Virus record (IMG/VR): IMGVR_UViG_3300038701_001762
Coordinates: 1-39,270 of that record
Origin: a virus
DNA: 39,270 nucleotides
Direction: 5' to 3' (one strand)
Shown: in pieces, positions 13,197 through 19,570 of the stretch
How the letters are laid out: each line of letters opens with the position of its first letter
Position numbering within the stretch: position 1 is the stretch's first letter
Made by a program: the position numbers and the translations under genes
Notes under the pieces: model-generated
What the model saw: only the letters and a program-made list of their open reading frames with translations
The model's database searches: none
Told to the model about the DNA's origin: nothing

Positions 13197-13789
13197 AGGC
13201 CTATTCTGATTTCGATAAAATCCCGTTTTATCGATACGGGATGATTATGGCAGATCCGCCGTACAAGTTCGATCATTGGGGAAAGCCCAACGAGAAAAGC
13301 GCGGGCGGCAATTACAACCTCATGACCCTCGAAGAGATCAAAGCGATGCCTGTGGAGCGCATCGCGGCGCCTCAAGCTCATCTGATGCTCTGGTGGAACA
13401 CCAGCATGATCTTCCAGGCCAAGGAAGTGTTGGATGCCTGGGGCTTCAAGTTCGTCACCATGGGGTTCTGGGTGAAAACCACCAAGAGCCACCCGATCAG
13501 GCCCAGGATAGGCACAGGACACGTTCTCCGGGAGTGTGGGGAGCCGTTCCTCATTGGATCGATCGGAGAGCCTCCCACGCTCGATAAGGGCGTTCCTGCG
13601 GTATTTTTCGAGCCAAGGAAGCGCGGACATAGCCGAAAGCCTGACGGGGCGTTTGAGACAGCCGAGCGTTTATCCTCCCCTCATTCATGGAAGATAGAGC
13701 TGTTCAGCAGGACAAATCGCAAGGGCTGGGATGTGTTCGGGAATGAAACCGGCAAGTTCATCGATCCGGTGCAACCTGTTCAGCAATGA
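13193..13789 (+). CDS. MT-A70-family adenine N6-methyltransferase
   Basis: This gene encodes 198 residues. The catalytic motif MADPPY (residues 19-24) sits near the N-terminus, and the MT-A70 order follows: LMTLEEIKAMPV, HLMLWWNTSMIFQAKEVL, FKFVTMGFWVKTT, then RKRGHSRKPDGAFE and SRTNRKGWDVFGNE. Bacterial and phage members methylate adenine in DNA using S-adenosylmethionine. No restriction gene is adjacent, so this is a solitary methyltransferase that may shield phage DNA or mark sites for regulation. The target sequence cannot be read from the gene. It overlaps both neighbours by four bases. Confidence 0.92.
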   Translation: MKAYSDFDKIPFYRYGMIMADPPYKFDHWGKPNEKSAGGNYNLMTLEEIKAMPVERIAAPQAHLMLWWNTSMIFQAKEVLDAWGFKFVTMGFWVKTTKSHPIRPRIGTGHVLRECGEPFLIGSIGEPPTLDKGVPAVFFEPRKRGHSRKPDGAFETAERLSSPHSWKIELFSRTNRKGWDVFGNETGKFIDPVQPVQQ

Positions 13790-14853
13790 GAGATTTGACG
13801 ATCAAAGAGGCGGCGTTGGCCCTACAGGTCAGCCGCCCAAAGCTGAGAGAAATGATTAAGGACGGTGATCTACCTTACCGGAAAACAAAAAAAGGATATG
13901 TTAGGATTAAGTATTCAGACATATCGGATTTGATCGAACCTTTACCAAACCTTAAAATTGGTTTAACTGTTAAATATGTAAGACCTAAGCGGATAGTTCG
14001 AGTTAATCCCGAGTTATCTTGCGCAACGCAAAAAGGATGCCAGATGCTCTATCAACGCAATGCCAAGACCGCGCTGGCCATGGGCGCAGGCCTCACACAT
14101 GAATATCGCGGCATTTTATCCATGCTGATCGACCTCATGGCGCTGCACGACAACGGCGGGATACCGGCAGACACCGCCTATATCGCCGGAAATCTCAACA
14201 TCGGATCGCGCAAATGGAACCAGTCGGTTTTGCCGACCCTGTTGAACGCGCAGAAGATCAAGAAGGTGAAGCGCGGCGGGATCGACGTCTATATCTGGGC
14301 GCATCCGGAATGGGCGACCGGCCCGAAAAGGGTGATCCAGATGGAAACCGAGGCGGCATCTTCTGGCGATAAGGCTGAGGTTGGAAAAAACCACTACCCC
14401 ACCCCGCCGCCGCCAGCGATCTTGAATTCCAATGAGGTTTTAGGGTTTCGCGAGGATATCGCCGAGGAAGTGCGCGAGGTGACAGGCATCAGGCGCGGCG
14501 TCACCGATAACGACCCGAGCGAATTCTATAACCTGAAACCCGCACCGCCCGCCGAGATCGTCGCCCCGCCACCGCCCGACCCAGCGCCCAAACCGGAACC
14601 CCAGCCCGATATAGCCCCGGCAGTCAGCGCAATGGATGTTCTTGAGCGCGCCGGGATCGATGTTTCAAACCACCCCAGAGGCGATCTTTTCTGGGCGCGT
14701 GTCGAACACAACGTGACGCTTGAGAAATGGCTCGAAACCATTCCGCTCAATGAAATTGTCGCCCGCCTGGCGCGCGCGCAGCAACAAGGGTTGATCGACG
14801 ATCACGTCAACAGCCTTGCATCCTACGATCAATATGTTCTCGAAGAAGGATAA
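13786..14853 (+). CDS. Fusion of excisionase-like HTH and DUF1376-like replication domain
   Basis: This gene encodes 355 residues. Residues 1-50 are an HTH_17/excisionase-type domain (LTIKEAALALQVSRPKLREMIKDGDLPYRKTKKGYVRI). Residues about 95-175 resemble the winged helix of DUF1376-type phage replication proteins (LTHEYRGILSMLIDLMALHDNGGIPADTAYIAGNLNIGSRKW). A long Pro-rich disordered region precedes a C-terminal helical domain. The first 250 bases, especially 13870-14020, are much more AT-rich than the rest. At the junction an in-frame ATG at 14044 has AAGGA eight bases upstream, so a shorter replication-type protein (about 269 residues) may also be made. It is probably a helicase-loading or replication accessory protein. 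Confidence 0.7.
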   Translation: MRDLTIKEAALALQVSRPKLREMIKDGDLPYRKTKKGYVRIKYSDISDLIEPLPNLKIGLTVKYVRPKRIVRVNPELSCATQKGCQMLYQRNAKTALAMGAGLTHEYRGILSMLIDLMALHDNGGIPADTAYIAGNLNIGSRKWNQSVLPTLLNAQKIKKVKRGGIDVYIWAHPEWATGPKRVIQMETEAASSGDKAEVGKNHYPTPPPPAILNSNEVLGFREDIAEEVREVTGIRRGVTDNDPSEFYNLKPAPPAEIVAPPPPDPAPKPEPQPDIAPAVSAMDVLERAGIDVSNHPRGDLFWARVEHNVTLEKWLETIPLNEIVARLARAQQQGLIDDHVNSLASYDQYVLEEG

Positions 14854-14859
14854 GCCAAA

Positions 14860-15483
14860 ATGTCTAAAGTCGTTAAACCCACTCTTTGCCTCGATTTCGA
14901 CGGTGTGATCCATTCGTATGACAGCGGGTGGAAGGGTGCGCACATCGCCTCCGACGATCCGGTTCCCGATGCCATGAAATTCATCATCAACGCGCGGCCC
15001 TTCTTCGATATAGCGGTGTTTTCCTCACGATCTGGTCAAGATGGCGGTATCAGTGCTATGCGCCAGTACATCCATGAACATCTGATCGAACATCTGGCCG
15101 GAACCATGAAACAGCACGCCGCCGAGCGCGCAGCTATGAATATCATGGAGGATATTTCTTTCCCAAAAGAAAAGCCGCCGGCCTTTTTGTCGCTGGATGA
15201 TCGGGCGATCACCTTCAATGGCATATTCCCTGATATTCAGGCGCTCCGGAAATTCAATCCTTGGAATAGGGGCGCCAGTCCATCGCGCATCGATCTTGAG
15301 GCGATAGAGCAGTTTCAGGATGGTAAGTTGACCTTTCGGGGTATCAATCGCGCCGCGCAGGCAATGGCCGAGTCGCTCAACGGTGGGCAATGGATGCTCG
15401 ATTATACCGATCAGCAACGCGATCTGTGGCGGAACCGGGTGCGAGCTGCGTTCGGTGCATATCCTGAGAAAGGAGGTTCGTAA
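14860..15483 (+). CDS. HAD-superfamily phosphatase-like protein
   Basis: This gene encodes 207 residues. Motif I LCLDFDGVIH (nucleophile Asp12, acid Asp14) lies at the N-terminus. Motif II is in FDIAVFSSRSG, and a late acidic motif in PAFLSLDDRAI matches the metal-binding aspartates. The HAD fold ends near residue 130. The remaining 75 residues (LTFRGINRAAQAMAESLNGG onward) form an extra helical region. Likely substrates are nucleotides or nucleic-acid 5'/3' phosphates, as for other phage HAD enzymes, but the specificity is not visible. AAGGA lies upstream of the start. Confidence 0.82.
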   Translation: MSKVVKPTLCLDFDGVIHSYDSGWKGAHIASDDPVPDAMKFIINARPFFDIAVFSSRSGQDGGISAMRQYIHEHLIEHLAGTMKQHAAERAAMNIMEDISFPKEKPPAFLSLDDRAITFNGIFPDIQALRKFNPWNRGASPSRIDLEAIEQFQDGKLTFRGINRAAQAMAESLNGGQWMLDYTDQQRDLWRNRVRAAFGAYPEKGGS

Positions 15484-15551
15484 TGCCAGTTTTTGTCGCT
15501 CTACTTTCAAGCATCGTCGTGGTCGGCGTTGTTCTGCTTTTCCTGATCTGA
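15483..15551 (+). CDS. 22-residue single-span membrane microprotein
   Basis: The ATG at 15483 overlaps the HAD gene's TAA and has AAGGAGG eight bases upstream, among the best ribosome sites in the window. The product is 22 residues, almost all hydrophobic (starts MPVFVALLSSIVVVG, ends LLFLI), enough for one membrane helix and nothing else. The next gene starts 12 bases later with its own AGGAGG. Its reality is supported by the ribosome site and by filling the gap. The function is unknown. Confidence 0.6.
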   Translation: MPVFVALLSSIVVVGVVLLFLI

Positions 15552-15563
15552 GGAGGTCTTGAA

Positions 15564-15833
15564 ATGACCTATTACTATGAATCCGCCAATTTCGCAGGCC
15601 AGTGGCGCCCCCGCATTTCGCCGCGGCGCCCGTCCGAAGGCGTGATGGATGATGTGCGTCGTGAAAAGTGGTGCGAGGGCTTTGGCCCCCGTATCCGCCA
15701 CGTCGTGAAGATCGATCAGTCTCTTGCCGAAAAGGGCGCTGGGTTTGTGATCGACAAGGTGCAGGCCATTGATCCGGTCGCAATCGCTCATATCGAAAAG
15801 AGCGGCCTTGTTATCGGCCTGTCCACGTCATGA
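15564..15833 (+). CDS. Hypothetical protein
   Basis: This gene encodes 89 residues with an aromatic N-terminus (MTYYYESANFAGQWRPRISPRRP), a basic middle and a C-terminal beta/alpha stretch (GFVIDKVQAIDPVAIAHIEKSGLVIGL). AGGAGG precedes the ATG. Its stop overlaps the next start (ATGA). No family was recognised. Confidence 0.7.
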   Translation: MTYYYESANFAGQWRPRISPRRPSEGVMDDVRREKWCEGFGPRIRHVVKIDQSLAEKGAGFVIDKVQAIDPVAIAHIEKSGLVIGLSTS

Positions 15834-16357
15834 CCAGCGGGCAAGTACCGATAATCCCGAATCGCGATTATTATTTTGGTCCCGGCAGCATCGCTGTTGT
15901 CGGGCCCAAAGGCCATATAAGGGTTAGATATCTTGGTAATAACCTTGCCAAGATAGACGTCCTGAACGTCGATTTCATCGGCACCCTGGCAATGTCTGAT
16001 GCCCATAAGCGGATCGTTGATGAACGCTGGGAGTTTCGAAACATCGATGGAATGAATGTCGCGGCCTCCCAAAGCCTCGATACCGCCAAGGTTCCAAAAA
16101 CCATATCGAGCCTGTTCGCTCAAAGCCCAAAGAACAACTCCGATACGCGCATCCCAGAGGCCCACCAAACAAAGGCCGAGGGCGCGTATATCGACGGGTT
16201 TTCTGATGCGATCTTGTGTTTCGTGGAGATCCTCAAGGATAAATCCCCCCAGCATGGCGGCATTCTGTGCCGGCGGATTATTCAGAACTTCACCGCCGAG
16301 GTCTTGGATGCGGTAAAATCAGAGGCCATGGACGCCCTCAAGACAAAGAAGGAATAA
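15830..16357 (+). CDS. Hypothetical protein
   Basis: This gene encodes 175 residues. The first 40 read as beta strands (YYFGPGSIAVVGPKGHIRVRYLG), followed by a polar middle and a helical C-terminus (YIDGFSDAILCFVEILKD, FTAEVLDAVKSEAMDALKTKKE). No motif was recognised. It overlaps the preceding gene by four bases. Confidence 0.65.
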   Translation: MTSGQVPIIPNRDYYFGPGSIAVVGPKGHIRVRYLGNNLAKIDVLNVDFIGTLAMSDAHKRIVDERWEFRNIDGMNVAASQSLDTAKVPKTISSLFAQSPKNNSDTRIPEAHQTKAEGAYIDGFSDAILCFVEILKDKSPQHGGILCRRIIQNFTAEVLDAVKSEAMDALKTKKE

Positions 16358-16359
16358 CC

Positions 16360-16716
16360 ATGTCGGACAAAATCCCCCAGGAACTCACCGACCAGTATAA
16401 ATCGCCGCACCAGCGCAAGGTCATCAAGCGCCGCGCCATTATCCGGGATATGGTCAGCCAGAACAAATCCGCCCGCGAGATCATGGCTGAATTGGCTGAA
16501 CAAAATGCGGCCGTTTCCAAGGCGATGGTTTACAGGGAACTCAAGGAAATGGGCTTGAAGGCGAGGCCCGTCAAACCTGGTCGCACAGCTACCGCCGACG
16601 ACGGCGACGGATCTGATAAATCCACGCAAAAGACACCGGGCAAGATTACATGTTCGGCAGCATCGAAGAGCGCATCGAGCGACTTGAGCGGATGGTGGTT
16701 GCTATGGTGCTTTTGA
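16360..16716 (+). CDS. HTH-like protein with aberrant C-terminus
   Basis: This gene encodes 118 residues. The first 70 are basic and helical, with an HTH-like segment (SAREIMAELAEQNAAVSKAMVYRELKEMG). After a polar linker the last 24 residues (KITCSAASKSASSDLSGWWLLWCF) do not look like natural protein sequence. In the neighbouring frame the same bases read as a plausible amphipathic helix ending at 16733. A frameshift near 16620-16645, programmed or mutational, would join the two. DNA binding is inferred from the HTH. Confidence 0.65.
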   Translation: MSDKIPQELTDQYKSPHQRKVIKRRAIIRDMVSQNKSAREIMAELAEQNAAVSKAMVYRELKEMGLKARPVKPGRTATADDGDGSDKSTQKTPGKITCSAASKSASSDLSGWWLLWCF

Positions 16717-16733
16717 AGTCAGGCGAAATGTAA
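16650..16733 (+). CDS. Possible 27-residue helical ORF or frameshifted tail of the upstream gene
   Basis: The ATG at 16650 opens a frame coding MFGSIEERIERLERMVVAMV and seven more residues to TAA at 16733. The heptad-like pattern (IEERIERLERM) is typical of short coiled coils in phage proteins. There is no strong ribosome site. The frame is open back to 16620, so it may be the original C-terminus of the HTH-like gene rather than a separate gene. Confidence 0.35.
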   Translation: MFGSIEERIERLERMVVAMVLLKSGEM

Positions 16734-16749
16734 CGATTGGAGCGATGAG

Positions 16750-16977
16750 ATGGCGCTAGGTAATAGACAGATATCAATGCTGCGGACCGTAGGCACTACG
16801 ACAATGCTCATCACAACGAGCCCGCGCGCTCGGCGGCTGATCGAGCTTGGACTTCTATATTCCGACCGCGCCGATGGAGCTGGAGCTACGATAACATCTG
16901 CCGGACTTCGCGCGCTGGCTGATGCTTCGGACGCAGGTCAGATTGATTTGCGTTCTGGCTACGACCGCGACAATTAG
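16750..16977 (+). CDS. Small winged-helix-like protein
   Basis: This gene encodes 75 residues. The segment PRARRLIELGLLYSDRADGAGATITSAGLRAL reads as a recognition helix followed by a wing and a last helix, as in small MarR-like phage proteins. The start follows the shared leader GGAGCGATGAG directly. No other domain is present. Confidence 0.65.
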   Translation: MALGNRQISMLRTVGTTTMLITTSPRARRLIELGLLYSDRADGAGATITSAGLRALADASDAGQIDLRSGYDRDN

Positions 16978-17091
16978 GAGGGATCAGCCCCCGGCGGTTC
17001 GCCCCGCTGAAAACCATAACCGAATAGAGCGTCAGAGCGATGTAGGGAATGGCGGGTGTGCTGATTTGTAGCCAATAAAAGGAGGAAGCCG

Positions 17092-17316
17092 ATGGCTGAA
17101 AAGATGACACTCGCAGAGGCGAAAAAACTTCTTGGTCTGCCAGAACTTCATCACGGGCTAAATGATGAAGGCCATAGGGTTATTGGCTCCGGGGAGGCGG
17201 TTGCGCACTTTCAGGCCAAGGTTCTACGCTTGCAGGAGTTTATCGACGACGCTTTCGAGGCCCATTCAAATCTGGACTTGGATGTTGAGCGGGTCCGCAA
17301 GGCGCGTGAATCATAG
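17092..17316 (+). CDS. Hypothetical protein
   Basis: This gene encodes 74 residues, helical and acidic (MTLAEAKKLLGLPELHHG, LRLQEFIDDAFEAHSNLDLDVERV). AGGAGG lies seven bases upstream of the ATG. No family was recognised. The 114 bases before it (16978-17091) contain only a weak stem-loop and no plus-strand gene. Confidence 0.65.
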   Translation: MAEKMTLAEAKKLLGLPELHHGLNDEGHRVIGSGEAVAHFQAKVLRLQEFIDDAFEAHSNLDLDVERVRKARES

Positions 17317-17326
17317 GAGGAATGAG

Positions 17327-17662
17327 GTGGAGACAAATTTCAACATCCAGCCAACCGAGGAAGCTGCACGACAGGCCGTAAGTAGTGCCGGTGTGGCTGA
17401 CCTGGATCATGAAATCTTTAAGTGGTCATACGGTGGCGTATCAGGTTACATCGCCCGGTTCACCGGTGTGTCTCTTGAGCAAAAGAAGGCGCTTCTGGAA
17501 AAGGGCTTCCGCGCTAGTACGAACCCCGCCCGGCCAAAAGTTCCAGTTCCTCCTCCGCTATCTGAAAGTCAACAGACAACGTTTGATGAGTTCATTTCAG
17601 CAGTCTTAGCTAAAAACCAGCACGAGATTGACCGGCTGGTTGCAGAAATGAAGTCGTGGTGA
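17327..17662 (+). CDS. Hypothetical protein with GTG start
   Basis: This gene encodes 111 residues from the GTG at 17327, chosen because GGAGG lies seven bases upstream and the natural-looking sequence starts there (ETNFNIQPTEEAARQAV). An upstream ATG in frame would overlap most of the preceding gene. The middle is beta-rich (WSYGGVSGYIARFTGVS), then a Pro-rich linker and a C-terminal helix (TTFDEFISAVLAKNQHEIDRLV). No family was recognised. Confidence 0.65.
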   Translation: METNFNIQPTEEAARQAVSSAGVADLDHEIFKWSYGGVSGYIARFTGVSLEQKKALLEKGFRASTNPARPKVPVPPPLSESQQTTFDEFISAVLAKNQHEIDRLVAEMKSW

Positions 17663-17686
17663 AATCAAATAAATGGAGCAATTGAG

Positions 17687-17887
17687 ATGGCTAAATCAGA
17701 GATTATTCCGGAGCTTTCAAAGAACGCTCGCCTGCGGCTTTATCAACTTGTCGGATACCCTCAACCCGGAAAAATCGACCGAGCCGACGCGGATTTAGAA
17801 TTGCAAGACCATGGCCTAATCAACCTCTGGACAGGGGAAGAAACTGCAAAGGCTCACCGGGTCGCAGAAACTCTTCTGTTCAATTGA
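17687..17887 (+). CDS. Small hypothetical protein, possibly winged-helix-like
   Basis: This gene encodes 66 residues. The helical start (SKNARLRLYQLVGYP) is followed by ADLELQDHGLINLWTGEETAKAHRVAETLL, similar in layout to the small winged-helix-like gene at 16750. It uses the shared leader in the form GGAGCAATTGAG before the ATG. No family was recognised. Confidence 0.6.
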   Translation: MAKSEIIPELSKNARLRLYQLVGYPQPGKIDRADADLELQDHGLINLWTGEETAKAHRVAETLLFN

Positions 17888-17905
17888 ATCAATGGAGCGA
17901 TGAAG

Positions 17906-18097
17906 ATGTCAGTTCAGCCAGCAAACAAAACACTGTCTGATTATCGCGCCGCCTATAAGCGCGTTCACGGCAAAGATCCTGAAATCCACTATTACAATGG
18001 ATGGTACACCGTGAATGGCATGGCTACGAAGTTTCGGGAAAGCAACATCTTGAGAATGGCGGATGCGTTAAATTCACGTGCTGATTGTAGTGACTAA
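17906..18097 (+). CDS. Small conserved-looking phage protein
   Basis: This gene encodes 63 residues from the second ATG (17906), which sits at the right distance from GGAG; the first ATG (17900) is only about three bases after it. The sequence (SDYRAAYKRVHGKDPEIHYYNGWYTVNG) has a short helix followed by a beta hairpin, a pattern I associate with small phage proteins of unknown role. Confidence 0.6.
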   Translation: MSVQPANKTLSDYRAAYKRVHGKDPEIHYYNGWYTVNGMATKFRESNILRMADALNSRADCSD

Positions 18098-18109
18098 ACG
18101 GAGGCCGAC

Positions 18110-18310
18110 TTGTACGAGATGAATGGACGCAGAGGCGGCAAGACACTAGCCGCAGTTGAATCTACGAAGGCTGCTCAGAAGCGCGGTAAGCGTGTTCTGT
18201 GGGCGACCGGCGACCAAGCATCTACCGCCGCACTCTTGGCGCGTCACGGCGCTCTGTCTGAGGTGGTGGGCGAAAACTACTTAGCCCCGAAATTTCGAGA
18301 CGACGATTAG
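18110..18310 (+). CDS. 66-residue P-loop-like miniprotein with TTG start
   Basis: The likely start is TTG at 18110, five bases after GGAGG; an ATG at 18119 is an alternative. The segment MNGRRGGKTLAAVE resembles a Walker A motif (GRRGGKT, with Asn in place of the first Gly), followed by RGKRVLWATGDQAST, which looks like the strand after a P-loop helix. The protein then ends at residue 66, with no Walker B. It may be an N-terminal relic of an ATPase, a nucleotide-binding miniprotein, or a chance resemblance. Confidence 0.55.
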   Translation: MYEMNGRRGGKTLAAVESTKAAQKRGKRVLWATGDQASTAALLARHGALSEVVGENYLAPKFRDDD

Positions 18311-18320
18311 GAGCGATGAG

Positions 18321-18551
18321 ATGAATAGACGTGGATTTCTCACCGGCCTGTTAGCCGCGCCCGTGGTCATCACAACACCCGGTCTGCTGATGCCAATTAA
18401 GCCGGTTCTGGATACCAGTTACATCTTGACCGTTACCGGTGTTTCCGAAGGGCCTGGGTGGGCGATGGTCCACCACGATGAAGATATGACAATCACGCAG
18501 ACTGCGCCCGATGTTTGGCAGGTTGGCGATCAAATTAGATTAGTACGATAG
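18321..18551 (+). CDS. Small exported protein with twin-arginine-type signal (second copy)
   Basis: This gene encodes 76 residues. MNRRGFLTGLLAAPVVI resembles a Tat signal, and the block LLAAPVVITTP plus LLMP matches the gene at 12942. The mature part is different: a small beta-rich domain (YILTVTGVSEGPGWAMVHH, APDVWQVGDQIRLV). It is preceded by the shared leader GGAGCGATGAG. A conserved export signal on unrelated small domains suggests a modular family of secreted phage proteins. Confidence 0.7.
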   Translation: MNRRGFLTGLLAAPVVITTPGLLMPIKPVLDTSYILTVTGVSEGPGWAMVHHDEDMTITQTAPDVWQVGDQIRLVR

Positions 18552-18642
18552 GAGCCTCATTGTCTCCCAAATTTGACGATTTACGGGACACAAGCCATTT
18601 TGTAGATATGGGATCACCTTCAACCCCCAGGAAAGGCCTATC

Positions 18643-18906
18643 ATGTTCACAGAAACCGGCGCAGATCGCGCACATAAACGCCTCAAGGCAAAGCTGGCGC
18701 GAAACGCCGAGGAAGATAAGGCACGCGCCGAGGCGGGCTATACCTTCAAATTCACCCGGCAACAGCTTCGCGCTTCCATTCGCCGCAAAAACAAGAATTT
18801 GAAACCGGCTGAATTCGCACGTCGGCGAATGGCGGTAATCCACGAAGGCCGGCGGATCGAACAAGAACGCCTGGCAAAAGAGCAGGAAGGCATCACCAAG
18901 GCGTAA
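18643..18906 (+). CDS. Basic helical hypothetical protein
   Basis: This gene encodes 87 residues, very rich in Arg, Lys, Glu and Ala (DRAHKRLKAKLARNAEEDKA, EFARRRMAVIHEGRRIEQERL), predicted to be mostly helical. AGGAAAGG precedes the ATG. No family was recognised; charge suggests nucleic-acid or protein binding. It is followed after 10 bases by the long inverted repeat. Confidence 0.65.
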   Translation: MFTETGADRAHKRLKAKLARNAEEDKARAEAGYTFKFTRQQLRASIRRKNKNLKPAEFARRRMAVIHEGRRIEQERLAKEQEGITKA

Positions 18907-18916
18907 GCCCTGGTGG

Positions 18917-19041
18917 TTTTGATCGGCGCAGCCGACGCTGCGGTCACAACCGAGCCCGATGGTAAGCCCGTCCGGACGCGATGTTTATCTAGGGTGTGCA
19001 AAAAGCGCAGAGACTCCATTCGGGTGCTGCGCCGATCAAAA
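18917..19041 (+). ncRNA. Candidate structured RNA bounded by a 16-bp perfect inverted repeat
   Basis: The arms TTTTGATCGGCGCAGC (18917-18932) and GCTGCGCCGATCAAAA (19026-19041) are perfectly complementary and enclose 93 bases without a plausible gene. Inside are further complementary pairs: CGGT/ACCG around CACA, CCCGATGG with CCATTCGGG (one bulge), and TGTGC/GCGCA around AAAAA. This would fold as a closed multibranch structure. Known classes that I tried to match (tRNA, hammerhead, twister, group I intron) do not fit convincingly. Alternatives are a MITE-like insertion, although no clear target duplication is seen, or a packaging-site structure next to the terminase genes. Confidence 0.5.
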
Positions 19042-19051
19042 GAGAGAAGCC

Positions 19052-19570
19052 TTGAAAACCGAAAGGTATCAACTCCACAAAAAGCCTGACGCGGTAGTCT
19101 ATGACCTGGATCAATTCAGGGACTGGATGTTCTGCGCGCAGGTCGCGGATCGATGCCTTTATCACGTCGGGCAAATGCTGGTCGATCAGGAAAAGCGACC
19201 GGATCTGAAATACCTAGGCGACTATGCGTCATTCATGGCAGAACTCGGCGCCGTGCGATTGGTTCAGGCCAGAAAGGCAGAAGGCCTCTATCAGTATTTC
19301 GCCTCACGAACCGATGTTGCTGCAAACTCCCTGCCCTCAAACCTCGCCCTGGGCAAGGTAAGCGTCAGCCTCTATCGCATCCTCAGTGCGATCCACCAGC
19401 GCCAGCGGCGCGTCAGTGCCGCCAAGTCAATCCGCGATGCTATCATATGCTCGGATGAGGAAGCCAAGCACATCCTCAAGGAACTCGCCGAAAAGAAGAT
19501 CGTGAACATGGGGAAAACCCGTGTTCAAGGGCCGTATCTCGAAAAAATAGGGATCGAGGCCCTCAAATGA
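19052..19570 (+). CDS. Hypothetical protein upstream of small terminase
   Basis: This gene encodes 172 residues from the TTG at 19052. In-frame starts further upstream would translate the inverted-repeat element into unnatural sequence, and a purine-rich GAGAGAAG precedes this TTG. The protein is helical (FRDWMFCAQVADRCLYHVGQML, SLYRILSAIHQRQRRVSAAKSI) and ends with an HTH-like segment (CSDEEAKHILKELAEKKIV). It overlaps the small terminase start (ATGA). A packaging-related or regulatory DNA-binding role is possible. Confidence 0.65.
   Translation: MKTERYQLHKKPDAVVYDLDQFRDWMFCAQVADRCLYHVGQMLVDQEKRPDLKYLGDYASFMAELGAVRLVQARKAEGLYQYFASRTDVAANSLPSNLALGKVSVSLYRILSAIHQRQRRVSAAKSIRDAIICSDEEAKHILKELAEKKIVNMGKTRVQGPYLEKIGIEALK

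Noticed and set aside
13786-13940. Excisionase-like HTH as evidence for lysogeny
   Set aside because: No integrase, attachment site or clear repressor is visible, and the HTH is fused to a replication-type domain, so it says nothing firm about integration.
16886-17110. Minus-strand ORF with a hydrophobic middle
   Set aside because: It overlaps the end of one plus-strand gene and the start of another, has no ribosome site, and is the only minus-strand candidate in a plus-strand block.
18560-18802. TTG-started ORF with GGAG upstream (MSPKFDDLRDTSHFVDMG...)
   Set aside because: The first 20 residues look plausible, but the rest is an out-of-frame reading of the gene at 18643. It might be the remnant of a lost cassette; not strong enough to list as a gene.
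18917-19041. Reading the inverted-repeat element as a terminator
   Set aside because: The right arm ends in AAAA rather than a T-run on the plus strand, and the 93-base loop is far too long for an intrinsic terminator.
18917-19041. Reading the element as a tRNA
   Set aside because: The arm lengths (16 bp outer stem) and the absence of a convincing anticodon and T-arm do not fit.
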